The notes: a model not told the origin generated them from the letters alone. Shown: positions 38,653 through 48,209, counted from the stretch's first letter. The stretch: DNA of 64,000 nt from Hypericibacter sp049323455 (GCA_049323455.1 JBMONF010000011.1:62001-126000), one strand, 5' to 3'. Numbers and translations are program-made.

Positions 38653-38698
38653 GCGCGTCGGCCGCCTGCAAGGCAGCGGCGTCAGTTCGATCCGACAA

Positions 38699-38797
38699 CC
38701 CCCTCACCCAGCTTCGGGTAGGGCTCGGCATTCCGCCTCGCCGACCCTTCGCAACCCTCTGCCCCAACGCGTTGGCGGAGAGGGAAGGGTGAGGGGG
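38699..38797. repeat. Dispersed repeat family B, copy 2
   Basis: Runs from CCCCCTCACCCAGCTTCGGG to GGGTGAGGGGG and shares the block order of 22529-22665, with the inner AACCCTCTGCC and GAGAGGGAAG pieces; the large central stem of copy 1 is shortened here. It lies between convergent genes (the ferritin-like gene and the GMC oxidoreductase). Confidence 0.75.
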
Positions 38798-38831
38798 TGT
38801 TAATCTCACATCGGGCGAGAAGGCTCTTATC

Positions 38832-40337
38832 TCACGTAAGCCAGCTCGCGATGCGCTCGGCCACCAGCGCGGTCGGGATGTTGGTGTTGGCGCGCGGGAT
38901 CACCGGCATGATCGAAGCATCGGCGACATAGCCGTCGGCGAGCCCGTGCAGCCGGCCGCGCGGATCGACCACCGCGCCGGCGCCGGGATCGGGCCCCATC
39001 GCGCAGCTGCCGACCGGATGCCAGTAATGCACCACGCTGGCGCGGATCCAGCTCTCGATCCGGGCCCTGCCGCCCGACATCGCGTTGGTGAAGGGCCGGC
39101 CCAGCAGATCGCGCAGCGATGCCTGGGCGACGATGTCGCGCAGGATTTCCACGCCATCGGCCAGGGCTGCGAGATCGGCACCGTCGGGATCGCTCAGATG
39201 GCGATGCTCGATGACGGGGGCGGCGGCTGGATCCGCCGAGGCCAGCCTGATCTCGCCGCGCGAGCGGGGCTCGAGGCCGGCGACATAGATCTGCCAGCGC
39301 CAGGCGTTGGCGCCGTCGGCGACGCGGCCGCCTTCCGGGAAGATATGCAGATCGAAGCTTTCTTCCGCCTGTCGCGAGCGCGCCTTGATGATGACCAGCT
39401 CCTCCGGTGTCCAGTGTTCGCGCTCGAATGCCGCCGTCGACGCCTCGAGTGCGGGCGACCCGGCGAAGGCCACCGCGACCGCCGGGTGGTCCTGCAGATT
39501 GCGGCCGACGCCCGGCAGAGCATGAACGGGGCGGACACCGAAGCTTTTCAGCGCCGCCGGATCGCCGATGCCCGAGCGCAGCAGGATCGCCGGCGAGCCA
39601 TAGGCGCCGGCGGCGAGGATGGTGCGTCCGGCACGAATCGTCGTCGGCGCGCCGTCGACGATGGCCTCCGCACCGGCGATGCGGCCGCGCTCGACCAGAA
39701 CCCGCGCCACCAGCGCGCCGCCCTTGACGGTCAGGTTGCGTCGGTTGCGCACGGGATCGAGATAGGCGAAGGCGGCGTTCCAACGCGTGCCGCGCAGGTT
39801 GTTGACGGGGCAGAATGCGGCGGCGACGTCTTCCGCGAGATCGTTCATGTCGGCCGAAGGCGGGAAGCCGGCCGCCAGCGCCGCCAGATGGACGGCCCGC
39901 TGGTAAGGCGGGATTTCATCGTCGTCATATCGGCGCACCTTGAAGCGCCGGTCGATGGCCTGCAGCAAGGGAAGCAACTCGCCCGCGGACCAACCGTCGT
40001 TGCCGCGCGCCGCCCAGCCGTCATAGTCCCGTCGCGTGCCCCAGACCGCGCTGCAGCCATTGTGCGCCGAGCATCCGCCGATCACGCGCGCCCGCTCGTA
40101 AGGCACGCGCCGGCCTTCGATCAGCCGCCCGCTGTCGTAACCCCAATCGTGAGAGATCGGAATGCGGCGCGCATCGAGCAGCTCGCGCGGCCAGCGCCCT
40201 TCGCCGAGGGGGCCGTAGTCGGGCCCCGCTTCGAGCAGCAGGATCGTTTCGTTCGACCGTTCGGCGATGAGCCCGGCGAGCGCGCATCCGGCGGTACCTC
40301 CGCCGAGGATGAGCGTGTCCACATGCGCTGGCATCAT
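38832..40337 (-). CDS. GMC-family FAD oxidoreductase (choline/alcohol dehydrogenase-like)
   Basis: A 501-residue flavoprotein. FAD loop GGGTAGCALAG starts at residue 12, the GMC signature regions RVIGGCSAHNG and GAYGSPAILLRSGIGD are present, and the active-site His is in HYWHPVGSCAMG with the partner Asn in NTNIPTALVAERIA. Substrate could be choline, a polyol or an alcohol; none of the bet genes are nearby, so no choice is made. No signal peptide, so cytosolic. The start is one of two adjacent ATG codons (40337 or 40334), with GAGAGGGG upstream. Likely monocistronic. Confidence 0.85.
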   Translation of the reverse strand: MMPAHVDTLILGGGTAGCALAGLIAERSNETILLLEAGPDYGPLGEGRWPRELLDARRIPISHDWGYDSGRLIEGRRVPYERARVIGGCSAHNGCSAVWGTRRDYDGWAARGNDGWSAGELLPLLQAIDRRFKVRRYDDDEIPPYQRAVHLAALAAGFPPSADMNDLAEDVAAAFCPVNNLRGTRWNAAFAYLDPVRNRRNLTVKGGALVARVLVERGRIAGAEAIVDGAPTTIRAGRTILAAGAYGSPAILLRSGIGDPAALKSFGVRPVHALPGVGRNLQDHPAVAVAFAGSPALEASTAAFEREHWTPEELVIIKARSRQAEESFDLHIFPEGGRVADGANAWRWQIYVAGLEPRSRGEIRLASADPAAAPVIEHRHLSDPDGADLAALADGVEILRDIVAQASLRDLLGRPFTNAMSGGRARIESWIRASVVHYWHPVGSCAMGPDPGAGAVVDPRGRLHGLADGYVADASIMPVIPRANTNIPTALVAERIASWLT

Positions 40338-40710
40338 GCCAGTGTTCCCCTCTCGACCTTCGTGGCTTCAGGATGCGCCGTCCGCCCCGGAGAAGGGCTG
40401 CATCCGACGGAACGCGAGACTAACGGCTGAGTTTGCGCATTTGAACCTGATCGAAAGATTCGCTGATGCAAGTCAAAGGCGAATTTTATCGCGAGCGCAC
40501 TGTGGTTAATGCATGTCGCCGCCTTCATCGCGCCACGGTTGCAAATCCCGGGCGATGCTCGGGCTTGACGGCATGGGCTCCAAGGAATCCGCCGCTGGCG
40601 GTCCATGCCGTGCGAGCCGAGGAGCGGATCGAACGAGGCCGACAGCGCACGTTGATTGGCGCGCCGATCAATCTCGTGCTCACGAAAGTTGTATGGCGGA
40701 TCGCCTGCGG
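40338..40710. other. 373-bp spacer between rppH and the GMC gene
   Basis: No recognisable gene. An open frame crosses it on the minus strand but has no domain and mixed codon character. It includes an AT-rich stretch (about 40440-40500) that in minus orientation shows TTGACT at 40476-40471 and so may carry the GMC gene promoter; the -10 is not clear. The part at 40560-40710 has lower G+C than the flanking genes and may be the remnant of a decayed gene. Confidence 0.4.
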
Positions 40711-41241
40711 TCAGGCTTGCCGCTCGGAACCGTTCGGACCGAATGCGAGATGGCCGAACTCGGCGATGAGGTCGCGATAGAGCTGCTGCTTGAACGGCAC
40801 GATGAGCGCCGGCAATTCGTCCATCGGCGCCCAGCGCCAGGCCGAAAACTCGGGGTGCGGCGTGGCGATGTCGATGTCCTTGTCCTCGCCGATGAAGCGG
40901 AAGGCGAACCATTTCTGTTGCTGGCCGCGATATCGGCCGCGCCAGAGTTTCGCCACCAACTCGCGCGGCAGGTCGTAGCGCAGCCAGTCGCGGCTTTCGG
41001 CCAGAAGCCTTGCGCGGTCGGTGCCGATCTCCTCCCGCATCTCGCGCCAGGCGGCCGCCAGCGGCGTCTCGCCCTCGTCGATGCCGCCTTGCGGCATCTG
41101 CCAGGCTTCGCTCGGCATGTCGATGCGGCGCGCGACGAACACCTGGCCGCTTCGGTTCAGCAACATGATCCCGACGCCGGGCCGATAAGGCAGCGCGGCG
41201 AGAGAATCGCCGCCGGCGACGGGATGTTCTTCTCCAGCCAT
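40711..41241 (-). CDS. rppH: RNA pyrophosphohydrolase RppH (Nudix)
   Basis: Removes pyrophosphate from mRNA 5' ends and so triggers RNase E decay; the family also hydrolyses dinucleoside polyphosphates. The 176-residue product shows YRPGVGIMLLNRSGQVFVARRID and a full Nudix box at residues 52-74 (GGIDEGETPLAAAWREMREEIG), then QQKWFAFRF and EFSAWRWAPMDELP, all typical of RppH. Its start overlaps the stop of the upstream deacetylase gene by one base. Confidence 0.94.
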   Translation of the reverse strand: MAGEEHPVAGGDSLAALPYRPGVGIMLLNRSGQVFVARRIDMPSEAWQMPQGGIDEGETPLAAAWREMREEIGTDRARLLAESRDWLRYDLPRELVAKLWRGRYRGQQQKWFAFRFIGEDKDIDIATPHPEFSAWRWAPMDELPALIVPFKQQLYRDLIAEFGHLAFGPNGSERQA

Positions 41242-42680
41242 CAGCGGTTCCCGACCTTGGCGAGCGCCGAAACCGGCGCCAGGGCGAGCCCTTTGACCTC
41301 GAGGCTCTGCGCCCAGGCGACTGCGCGCTCGATGGTGACCGGATAGGGTTGCGCCAGGGCCAGAGCCGCACCGGTCTCGCGCGCGGCGCGCTCGAGTTGC
41401 TGCAGCCGCCCGTCGATCGCGACGCGGGTGGCTTCGGTGTCGATGAAGCGCGTATTGGCGGCCCAGGGCAGATCGACCTCGCCGGCGATCTCGGGCACGG
41501 CGCTGGCGGGGCTCGAGCGGTTGTCGACATAGAGGAAGCCGCGCTGAGCCAGCCGCGCCAGCACGGGGCGCAGCAGCTGCGGGTTCGAGGCGAAGCGCGA
41601 GCCCATGTTGGCCACCACGCCGGCCACGCCGTCGGCACGGCCCAGCACCCAGTCGAGGCGCTGCAGATTGTCGGTCGCCGAAAGGCTCGACAGCAGCGCC
41701 TGGGGCCCCGGATCGTCGGCCGGATAGTTCATCGGCTCCATCGGCAGCTCCACCAGCACCTCGTGGCCCGCGGCGCGCGCCCTCAAGACCCATTCCTGGA
41801 GGTTGCCCGCATAGGGGCTGAAGGCGAGCGTGACGCCGGGCGGCAGCTGTCGGATCGCGGCCTGGGTCGCGGCGCTGCTGAGGCCGAGCCCCGTCACGAC
41901 GAGGGCCACGCGCGGGCGCGGATCGTCGGCCGGGAAACTGGCGGCATAACGCCGCCAGGGCTGCTCCGGCGCGGCCGGTGCGGAAAGCGTCGCCGCGGCG
42001 CTCTGGGTTGCTGCCGGCGGCAGCGCGGCCGGGGTGGAAGCGGACGGCGTGGGCGGTGCCGATGCGCTCGATGCCGATGGGGCCGCCGGCTCGGGCACGG
42101 CTCCCCCGGCTGTAGCGGCGGCCGCGGTCGTTGACGCGCCGGCAGGGGCCGGCGGCTCGGGCTTTTGCGGCGGGATCAATGTCTCCAGCGCGGAAGCGGT
42201 CGTCATCTCGCTCGGCATGGCGTCGGGAGGTGCAGGTTCGGTCGTCGCCGACGGCGAAGGCGCGGTCGGCGTGCTTGGCGCCGCATTGGCGGCCTGGTCG
42301 AGGCCCGTCTCCTCGATGGCGTTCGGTGGCGTTGTCGTCGAGGCCGCGGCCTCTTGGCCGGCAGCGGGCGCGCCGGGCGCGCTTGATGGCGCAGCGCTGT
42401 CGGGCCGCGGCGTCGGCGCCGTCGCCGCCGCTGCCTCTGCGCCGCTCCCCTCTTCTGGAGACGCCGGTGCCGCGAGGTCGGGGATCTCGACGACGATGAC
42501 GGGCGGTTGCCCGGTCAGGTCCTCGAGCCGATGCGTCGCCGCCAGCCAGCCATAAATGGCGGCCGCCGCGCCAAGGATCAAGAGCGCGGCGAGGACGAAG
42601 ACCTGGCCTGCGCGCCGCGGCTTGACGGGCGATCCGGCGTCGGGCGGCGAATTCACCACATCCGTGTCGGCGTTGCGCAT
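41241..42680 (-). CDS. Divergent polysaccharide deacetylase family protein (YibQ-like)
   Basis: A 479-residue protein anchored by one N-terminal membrane helix (about 28-48). Residues 70-235 are a long Ala/Pro/Ser/Thr-rich linker, presumably spanning the periplasm, and residues 245-475 form the divergent polysaccharide deacetylase (NodB-like) domain: RPRVALVVTGLGLSSAATQAAIRQLP, LELPMEPMNYP-like segment and FLYVDNRSSP. This family is always near ctpA and envC and is thought to act on cell-wall or envelope glycans, but no activity is firmly assigned. Part of a minus-strand operon. Confidence 0.86.
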   Translation of the reverse strand: MRNADTDVVNSPPDAGSPVKPRRAGQVFVLAALLILGAAAAIYGWLAATHRLEDLTGQPPVIVVEIPDLAAPASPEEGSGAEAAAATAPTPRPDSAAPSSAPGAPAAGQEAAASTTTPPNAIEETGLDQAANAAPSTPTAPSPSATTEPAPPDAMPSEMTTASALETLIPPQKPEPPAPAGASTTAAAATAGGAVPEPAAPSASSASAPPTPSASTPAALPPAATQSAAATLSAPAAPEQPWRRYAASFPADDPRPRVALVVTGLGLSSAATQAAIRQLPPGVTLAFSPYAGNLQEWVLRARAAGHEVLVELPMEPMNYPADDPGPQALLSSLSATDNLQRLDWVLGRADGVAGVVANMGSRFASNPQLLRPVLARLAQRGFLYVDNRSSPASAVPEIAGEVDLPWAANTRFIDTEATRVAIDGRLQQLERAARETGAALALAQPYPVTIERAVAWAQSLEVKGLALAPVSALAKVGNR

Positions 42681-42747
42681 GCGCGCGCGCGACGGAGAGG
42701 CGCGCCCTCGTTCACCGCGCTCTCCGCCCGCGTCATGCGCCGCCGCC

Positions 42748-44124
42748 TCAGTTGGCCTTCTCGGCCTGCATCAGTGCCAGCCCGCGCAGCAGATCCAGGG
42801 CCCGCGACAGTTGATAGTCCTGCGCCGTCGCGTCGGCGGCCGCGCCGGCGGCCTCGCCCTGGCCGGGCTGGGCTCCGTTGGGGGCGGTGCCGGCGGGCGG
42901 CGTGCCGTTGCCTTGCGGCTGGGTCGGGGCCTGGCCCTGCGGCTCGCCTTGAGGCTGGTTCTGCGCCGGCGGCTGTCCGCCGTCGTTCGGGAGCGCGCCG
43001 CGCAGCTCCGATTCATGGCGCTCGGGTCCATCGCCGACGATCTCGATCTTGGCCTGCTTGACCTCGATGTCGGGCACGATGCCGGTGCCCTGGATCGAGC
43101 GGCCCGACGGCGTGTAGTAGCGCGCCGTGGTGAGCCGGATCGCGCCGTTGCCCGGCAGCGGGATGATGGTCTGCACCGAGCCCTTGCCGAAGGAGGTGGT
43201 GCCCATGAGGATCGCGCGGCGATGATCCTGCAGCGCGCCGGCGACGATCTCGGAAGCCGACGCGGAGCCGCTGTTGATCAGCACGACCATCGGCAGCTCG
43301 CCGGTGATGTCGCCGGGCTCGGCGTTGAAGCGCTGCGCGGCCTTGGGGTCGCGCCCGCGCGTCGAGACGATCTCGCCCTGCTCCAGGAAGTCGTCGGAGA
43401 CGGCGATGGCCTGATCGAGCAGGCCGCCCGGGTTGTTGCGCAGATCGAGGACGAGCCCCTCCAGCTTGCCGCCGGCCTGCTGCTTCAGCTTGTCGATCGC
43501 CGCCTTGAGGCCGCTGTCGGTCTGCTCGCTGAAGCTCGTGATGCGGACATAGCCGATCGTGCCCTCGAGGCGCGAGCGTACCGACTGGATCTTGATCACG
43601 GCGCGCTTCAGCGTGACGTCGAAGGGCTCCGCGTTGCCGCGCTGGATCGTGAGCTTGATCTCGGAATCGACCGGCCCGCGCATCTTGTCGACGGCCTCGG
43701 AGAGCGTCAGGCCCATCACCGGCTGCCCGTCGATCTGGATGATGAGATCGCCCGGCTGGATACCGGCCTTGTAGGCGGGCGTATCGTCGATCGGGGAGAC
43801 GACGCGGACCACGCCGTTCTCCATCGTGACCTCGATGCCGAGCCCGCCGAACTCGCCCTTGGTCTGGACCTGCATGTCTTCGAAGCTCTGCGGGTCCATG
43901 TAGCTCGAGTGCGGATCGAGCGAGCTCAACATGCCGTTGATGGCGGCTTCGATCAGCTTCTTGTCGCTGACCTCCTCGACATAGGAGGAGCGCACCCGTT
44001 CGAACACGTCGCCGAACAGGTTCAGCTGGCGATAGGTCTCGGAAGTGTCGTCCGAGCCGGCAGGAAAGGAGACGAGGCAGAGCCCGAGGGCCGCTGCCGC
44101 TGCCACACGCAGGGTGCGAGTCAT
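42748..44124 (-). CDS. ctpA: Carboxyl-terminal processing protease (S41 family)
   Basis: Periplasmic serine protease, 458 residues. Signal peptide about residues 1-24; N-terminal helical bundle; PDZ domain about 88-170 (GEFGGLGIEV...PGDLIIQIDG); protease domain with the Ser289-Lys314 dyad (SGSASASEIVAGALQD and SFGKGSVQ). The last 60 residues before the final helix are a Gln/Pro/Gly-rich low-complexity stretch (about 384-435), unusual in length. CtpA proteases cut C-termini of envelope proteins, and its gene is 15 bp from envC. Confidence 0.94.
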   Translation of the reverse strand: MTRTLRVAAAAALGLCLVSFPAGSDDTSETYRQLNLFGDVFERVRSSYVEEVSDKKLIEAAINGMLSSLDPHSSYMDPQSFEDMQVQTKGEFGGLGIEVTMENGVVRVVSPIDDTPAYKAGIQPGDLIIQIDGQPVMGLTLSEAVDKMRGPVDSEIKLTIQRGNAEPFDVTLKRAVIKIQSVRSRLEGTIGYVRITSFSEQTDSGLKAAIDKLKQQAGGKLEGLVLDLRNNPGGLLDQAIAVSDDFLEQGEIVSTRGRDPKAAQRFNAEPGDITGELPMVVLINSGSASASEIVAGALQDHRRAILMGTTSFGKGSVQTIIPLPGNGAIRLTTARYYTPSGRSIQGTGIVPDIEVKQAKIEIVGDGPERHESELRGALPNDGGQPPAQNQPQGEPQGQAPTQPQGNGTPPAGTAPNGAQPGQGEAAGAAADATAQDYQLSRALDLLRGLALMQAEKAN

Positions 44125-44139
44125 ACCGTCACTTCCATT

Positions 44140-45393
44140 CTAGTTGTCGCGGATGCCGAGCCACGGCGCGGGGTCGATCGGTTGTCCGCCACGTCGCAGC
44201 TCCACATAAAGTTTCGGCCCACCGTTGACGGCGGGCCCCATCTGCCCGATCGGTTCGCCTTCCTTGATCCATTGGCCGACCGCCACATCGATGCGGCCGA
44301 GGCCAGCCAGGAGGGTATGGTATCCGCCCGCATGTTCGATGATCAAGATTGCCCCGTAGCCTCTGAAGGGACCCTGAAACACCACCTGACCATCGAACGG
44401 CGCCACCACCTGGGCCTCGGGCCTGGTGCGGAAGGTGACGCCGCGGTTGCGGCCGCCCTCCTCGGCGGGGTCGCCGAAGCCCGCCTGGATCGTGCCCGTC
44501 ACCGGCATGGCGATGGAGGCCGGCCGATCCGGGAAGGCGCGCAGGCCCGCCGGCGCCTGCAGGGCGGCCGGCATGGCGCCGGCCTCTCCAGCCGGACGGT
44601 CGGGCTTCGACGGCGGCCGCAGCGCCTCGAGCCGGCGCAGAAGGTCGCGCAGGTCGTCGGCCTGCGCGGCGAGCTGCTCGGCCCGAGCGGCCGCCGCCGA
44701 CTGCTCGGCGCCGGCCCTGGCCTCCAGCGCCCGGCGCTCTTCGACCAGCTTGGCGATCTCGGCGTTCTCCGCCGCGAGTTTGCCGCTTTCGGCCTCGAGC
44801 GCGGCTTTGCGCTCGGCGATCTCGCCCTTCAGGCGCTCGAGCTCGGCCAGCGAACCGGCGAGATCGGCCGCGCGCTTCTGCAGCGCCGGGATCGCGCTGC
44901 CGAGCAGCAGGGCGCCGCGCAGCCGGTCGAGCGGGCGCTCGGCGCCGATCAGCAAAGCGGCCGGCGGCTGCAGGGCGAGCCAGCCCAGCGCCGCCAAGCC
45001 GGCATCGAGCTGCCGCCGGCGGCCCTCGAGCTCGGCCTCCTTGACGTCGAGGCTCTCTTCGAGCGCGGCGAGGGTGCCGTCGATCTCGTCGAGCCCGGCT
45101 TCCAGCTCCTGAGCGCGCTTGCCGGCCGCCACCAGCCTGTCCTGCATCTCCGCGATCTCCCGCGCCAGGGCCGCGCGCTGCTGCGCCAAGGCCGCGACCC
45201 GCGCGCGGTCCTGTTCGAGCGCGCGCTCGACCTGCTGGAGCTGGTCGCCGCTGGGCGTGCTCGAGGCCCCGCGGTCGGGATGCTGTGCCTCCGTCTCCTG
45301 CGCGTTCGATGGTGCGATGCCGGCGGCAGCGAGCGCGGCAAGAAGCGCCAGGACCAGCCGGGCCGCGGCTCGCGACGTTCTATTCGCCGACAC
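44140..45393 (-). CDS. envC: EnvC-type murein hydrolase activator (degenerate M23)
   Basis: A 417-residue periplasmic protein: signal peptide (about 1-32), two long coiled coils (about 50-270, Glu/Ala/Leu-rich) and a LytM/M23 fold at the C-terminus (about 305-415). The zinc ligands of active M23 peptidases are lost: the first His is absent in GVTFRTRPEAQVVAPF and the HxH motif is KLYVELR. Such degenerate proteins activate amidases at the septum instead of cutting peptidoglycan. The GTG at 45393 with GGGAG just upstream is preferred over the GTG at 45411; it overlaps the gpmI stop by 14 bases. Confidence 0.9.
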   Translation of the reverse strand: MSANRTSRAAARLVLALLAALAAAGIAPSNAQETEAQHPDRGASSTPSGDQLQQVERALEQDRARVAALAQQRAALAREIAEMQDRLVAAGKRAQELEAGLDEIDGTLAALEESLDVKEAELEGRRRQLDAGLAALGWLALQPPAALLIGAERPLDRLRGALLLGSAIPALQKRAADLAGSLAELERLKGEIAERKAALEAESGKLAAENAEIAKLVEERRALEARAGAEQSAAAARAEQLAAQADDLRDLLRRLEALRPPSKPDRPAGEAGAMPAALQAPAGLRAFPDRPASIAMPVTGTIQAGFGDPAEEGGRNRGVTFRTRPEAQVVAPFDGQVVFQGPFRGYGAILIIEHAGGYHTLLAGLGRIDVAVGQWIKEGEPIGQMGPAVNGGPKLYVELRRGGQPIDPAPWLGIRDN

Positions 45394-46996
45394 GCCGCTC
45401 CCGTTCCACACGCTTTGCGCCCGGACGGATCAGCGAACGGCCCGTCATCTCGGCCGGCTGAGGCAGGCCCATGAGCGCGAGCAGTGTGGGTGCGACATCG
45501 GCGAGCCTGCCGTCGGCCAGGGCGTCGAACCCGGCCGGCGCGTTCACCAGCATGGCGGGCACGCGGTTGAGCGTGTGCGCCGTGTGCGGCTGGCCCGTCT
45601 CGGGGTCGAACATCATCTCGGCATTGCCGTGGTCGGCGGTGATCAGCATGGCGCCGCCGACGCGCGTCACGGCCTCGGCGACCCGGCCGAGGCAGCGGTC
45701 GACCGCCTCCACCGCCTCGATCGCGGCCGCGAGATTCCCGGTGTGACCCACCATGTCGGTATTGGCGTAGTTGACGACGATGAAATCGTAGGTCTGGGCA
45801 TCGATGGCTTCGACCAGCTTGTCCGTCACCTCGTAGGCCGACATCTCGGGCTTGAGGTCGTAGGTCGCGACCTTGGGCGAAGGCACCAGGATGCGGTCCT
45901 CGCCCGGGAACACCGTCTCCTCGCCGCCGTTGAAGAAGAAGGTGACGTGCGCGTACTTCTCGGTCTCGGCGATCCTGAGCTGCTTCAAGCCGGCCTTCGA
46001 GACGATCTCGCCGATGCTGTTGCGCACCGTCTCGGGCGGGAACAACGTCGTGAGGAAGGCGTTGAGTGCGGCCGAATACTCGACCAGCCCGGCAGCGGCA
46101 GCAAAGCGCACCCGGCGCGCCCGCGCGAAGCCGCTGAAGGCGGGATCGAGCAGCGCCGTGAGGATCTCGCGTGCGCGATCGGCGCGGAAATTGCCCATCA
46201 GCACGCCGTCCCCGTCCTTCATGCCGCCATAGCCGTCGATCACGGTCGGCGCCACGAACTCGTCGGTCACCTCGCGCGCATAGCTCTGGGCCACGGCCGC
46301 GTCGGCCGTGGGCGCTCGTTCGCCTCGGGCCAGCACCAGGGCATCATAGGCCTTCTCGACGCGCTCCCAGCGCTTGTCGCGATCCATGGCATAGAAACGG
46401 CCGCTGACGGTGGCGGTGGCGATGCCGGCACCGGGGGAGAGCGCGGCCTCGAACCGGGCCAGATGGTCGCGCGCACTCGAGGGCGGCGTGTCGCGGCCGT
46501 CGAGAAAGGCGTGAATGCGCACAGCGACACCTTGGCTCGCGACGATGTTCGCGAGCGCCGCGATATGCGCCTGATGGCTGTGCACGCCGCCCGGCGACAC
46601 CAGCCCCATCAGATGGCAGGCGCCGCCGCTGGCCTCGAGCTTCGCGGCGAACTCGAGCAGCGCCGGGTTCTTGGCCAGGGTGCCGTCCTTGATGGCTTGG
46701 TCGATGCGAGGCAGATCCTGCAACACGACCCGGCCGCCGCCGAGATTCATGTGGCCGACCTCGGAGTTTCCCATCTGTCCCATGGGCAGCCCCACGGCCA
46801 GCTCGGAGGCGTCGAGGAAGGACATCGGCGAGCCCGCCGCCAGGCGGTCGAGGTTCGGCGTCTTCGCCTGCCAGATCGCGTTGTCCGGCTGCGCGGGATC
46901 GGGGCGATGGCCCCAGCCGTCGAGGATGCAAAGCACGACCGGGCGAGGAACAGGAGGGCGCAACCGGTCGGAACGGGGTTGGGAGGGCTCGGTCAT
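45380..46996 (-). CDS. gpmI: 2,3-bisphosphoglycerate-independent phosphoglycerate mutase
   Basis: Interconverts 3- and 2-phosphoglycerate in glycolysis, with two Mn ions. The 538-residue protein has VLCILDGWGH at the metal site and the phosphoserine nucleophile Ser78 in GQMGNSEVGHMNLG; FLDGRDTPP, IVVNYANTDMVGHTG and ITADHGNAEMM complete the alkaline-phosphatase-like core. It is about 25 residues longer than most, owing to a Pro/Arg-rich N-terminus. Its end overlaps envC, so the genes are coupled. Confidence 0.95.
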   Translation of the reverse strand: MTEPSQPRSDRLRPPVPRPVVLCILDGWGHRPDPAQPDNAIWQAKTPNLDRLAAGSPMSFLDASELAVGLPMGQMGNSEVGHMNLGGGRVVLQDLPRIDQAIKDGTLAKNPALLEFAAKLEASGGACHLMGLVSPGGVHSHQAHIAALANIVASQGVAVRIHAFLDGRDTPPSSARDHLARFEAALSPGAGIATATVSGRFYAMDRDKRWERVEKAYDALVLARGERAPTADAAVAQSYAREVTDEFVAPTVIDGYGGMKDGDGVLMGNFRADRAREILTALLDPAFSGFARARRVRFAAAAGLVEYSAALNAFLTTLFPPETVRNSIGEIVSKAGLKQLRIAETEKYAHVTFFFNGGEETVFPGEDRILVPSPKVATYDLKPEMSAYEVTDKLVEAIDAQTYDFIVVNYANTDMVGHTGNLAAAIEAVEAVDRCLGRVAEAVTRVGGAMLITADHGNAEMMFDPETGQPHTAHTLNRVPAMLVNAPAGFDALADGRLADVAPTLLALMGLPQPAEMTGRSLIRPGAKRVERERRVGE

Positions 46997-47070
46997 CGCT
47001 GGCAGTCTATCGCACTTCCATGCAGGGGAGCGGTCATTTCAGGGCTCTAGCATTTCAGAGCCCCGGCATT

Positions 47071-47688
47071 TCAAGGCGAAGGCGGCTCCACCCGGCGCAG
47101 CGCGATCAGCTCGTCCCACAGGGCCGCCGTGTCCGCGGCCAGGAGAAAGGCGCGGATCTGCTCGGGCTCGGCCGTAATATGGGATGTCGGCGCGCCTTCC
47201 GCATCCTTCTTGCCGGCGAGCTTGCCGGCGCCGATGGCCTTCACCACCGCATCCTCGCGCATCAACCGGACATCGAGCCCGCCATCGGGCCGCTCGTCGT
47301 AAAGCACGAAGAAGAACGGCTCGTCCGACGCGGTCTTGCAGTCGGCAAGCGGCCCGACCAGGTTGATGTAGCGGGCCTTGCCGACGCGGCTCAGATGGCC
47401 GCAATAGCGGTCGACCGAGCCGCTCCCGTCCTTCTCGAAAGCGACCGCGACGATCTCGACCGTGCCGGGCACGCTGCCGGCCGGCTGGAACACGTGGAAG
47501 AAAACGGCGCCATTCTCGCTCCCTCCACCCCAGGTCCCGAGCAGATCCGGATCGGCCGCCGCCGGGTCGGGCGGCGCGATGGGATAGCGCGAATCGACCA
47601 GACAGCCACCGAGCGCGACCAGCGCCAGGGCCAGCCCTGCCAGCGCGGCGGCGAAGCGCAGCGATCGGAGTGGCTTTGCCGAGATCAT
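47071..47688 (-). CDS. Predicted lipoprotein of unknown function
   Basis: A 205-residue lipoprotein precursor with the lipobox LGGC (Cys29) after a hydrophobic signal. The mature part begins VDSRYPIAPPDPAAADPDLLGTWGGG, a pattern seen in small envelope lipoproteins with a lipocalin-like or beta-rich fold, and contains two further Cys (RYCGHL, LADCKTA) that may pair. The start at 47688 is chosen for signal-peptide fit; a longer one at 47718 is possible. No family recognised. It lies between gpmI and rlmH, where most related genomes have no gene. Confidence 0.7.
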   Translation of the reverse strand: MISAKPLRSLRFAAALAGLALALVALGGCLVDSRYPIAPPDPAAADPDLLGTWGGGSENGAVFFHVFQPAGSVPGTVEIVAVAFEKDGSGSVDRYCGHLSRVGKARYINLVGPLADCKTASDEPFFFVLYDERPDGGLDVRLMREDAVVKAIGAGKLAGKKDAEGAPTSHITAEPEQIRAFLLAADTAALWDELIALRRVEPPSP

Positions 47689-47741
47689 GGCGCGTGTTTC
47701 CCCCAAGCCGATCGACAAGATACCGGCCTTATACCGGCCTT

Positions 47742-48209
47742 TCAGGCGCGGTGATAGGGGTGGCCGGCCAGGATCTGCTGGGCGCGATAGAGCTGCTCCA
47801 TCACCATCCCTCGCACCAGGAGGTGCGGCCAGGTCATGGGCCCCAGGGCCAGCACCAGATCGGCGGCCTCGAGCGCGGCCGGCCCGTGGCCCGCGGCACC
47901 GCCGATCAGGAAGGCGAGCGTGTCACGCCCCTCGTCGCGCCAACGCCTGACGCGCTGGGCGAAGGCCTCGCTGGTGAGGCTCTTGCCGCTCTCGTCGAGC
48001 GTCACCACCGCCAGGCGTCCGCGCTCGCGCGGCAACAGCGCCAGCAGCAGCTCGGCCTCGCGCGCCTCGAGTTGCGGCTCGGGCAGGCTGCGCTTCTCCT
48101 CCACCTCCCTGAGCTCCACGGCCCAAGCCAGGCGGCGGCGATAGTCCTCGAAGAGGTCGCGCATGGGGCCCGCCTTCCAGCGGCCGACGGCGCAGATCAG
48201 GACGCGCAT
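47742..48209 (-). CDS. rlmH: 23S rRNA pseudouridine1915 N3-methyltransferase
   Basis: SPOUT-class methyltransferase acting on 23S rRNA in the assembled 70S ribosome. The 155-residue product has the RlmH hallmarks FLIGGAAGHGP and the C-terminal LALGPMTWPHLLVRGMVMEQLYRAQQILAGHPYHRA trefoil-knot segment. In most alphaproteobacteria rsfS is directly upstream; here the space is taken by the repeat-protein pair. Confidence 0.95.
   Translation of the reverse strand: MRVLICAVGRWKAGPMRDLFEDYRRRLAWAVELREVEEKRSLPEPQLEAREAELLLALLPRERGRLAVVTLDESGKSLTSEAFAQRVRRWRDEGRDTLAFLIGGAAGHGPAALEAADLVLALGPMTWPHLLVRGMVMEQLYRAQQILAGHPYHRA

Noticed and set aside
42556..45474. 972-codon plus-strand frame opposite ctpA and envC
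   Set aside because: Same reasoning: both genes underneath have clear domains and an operon context.
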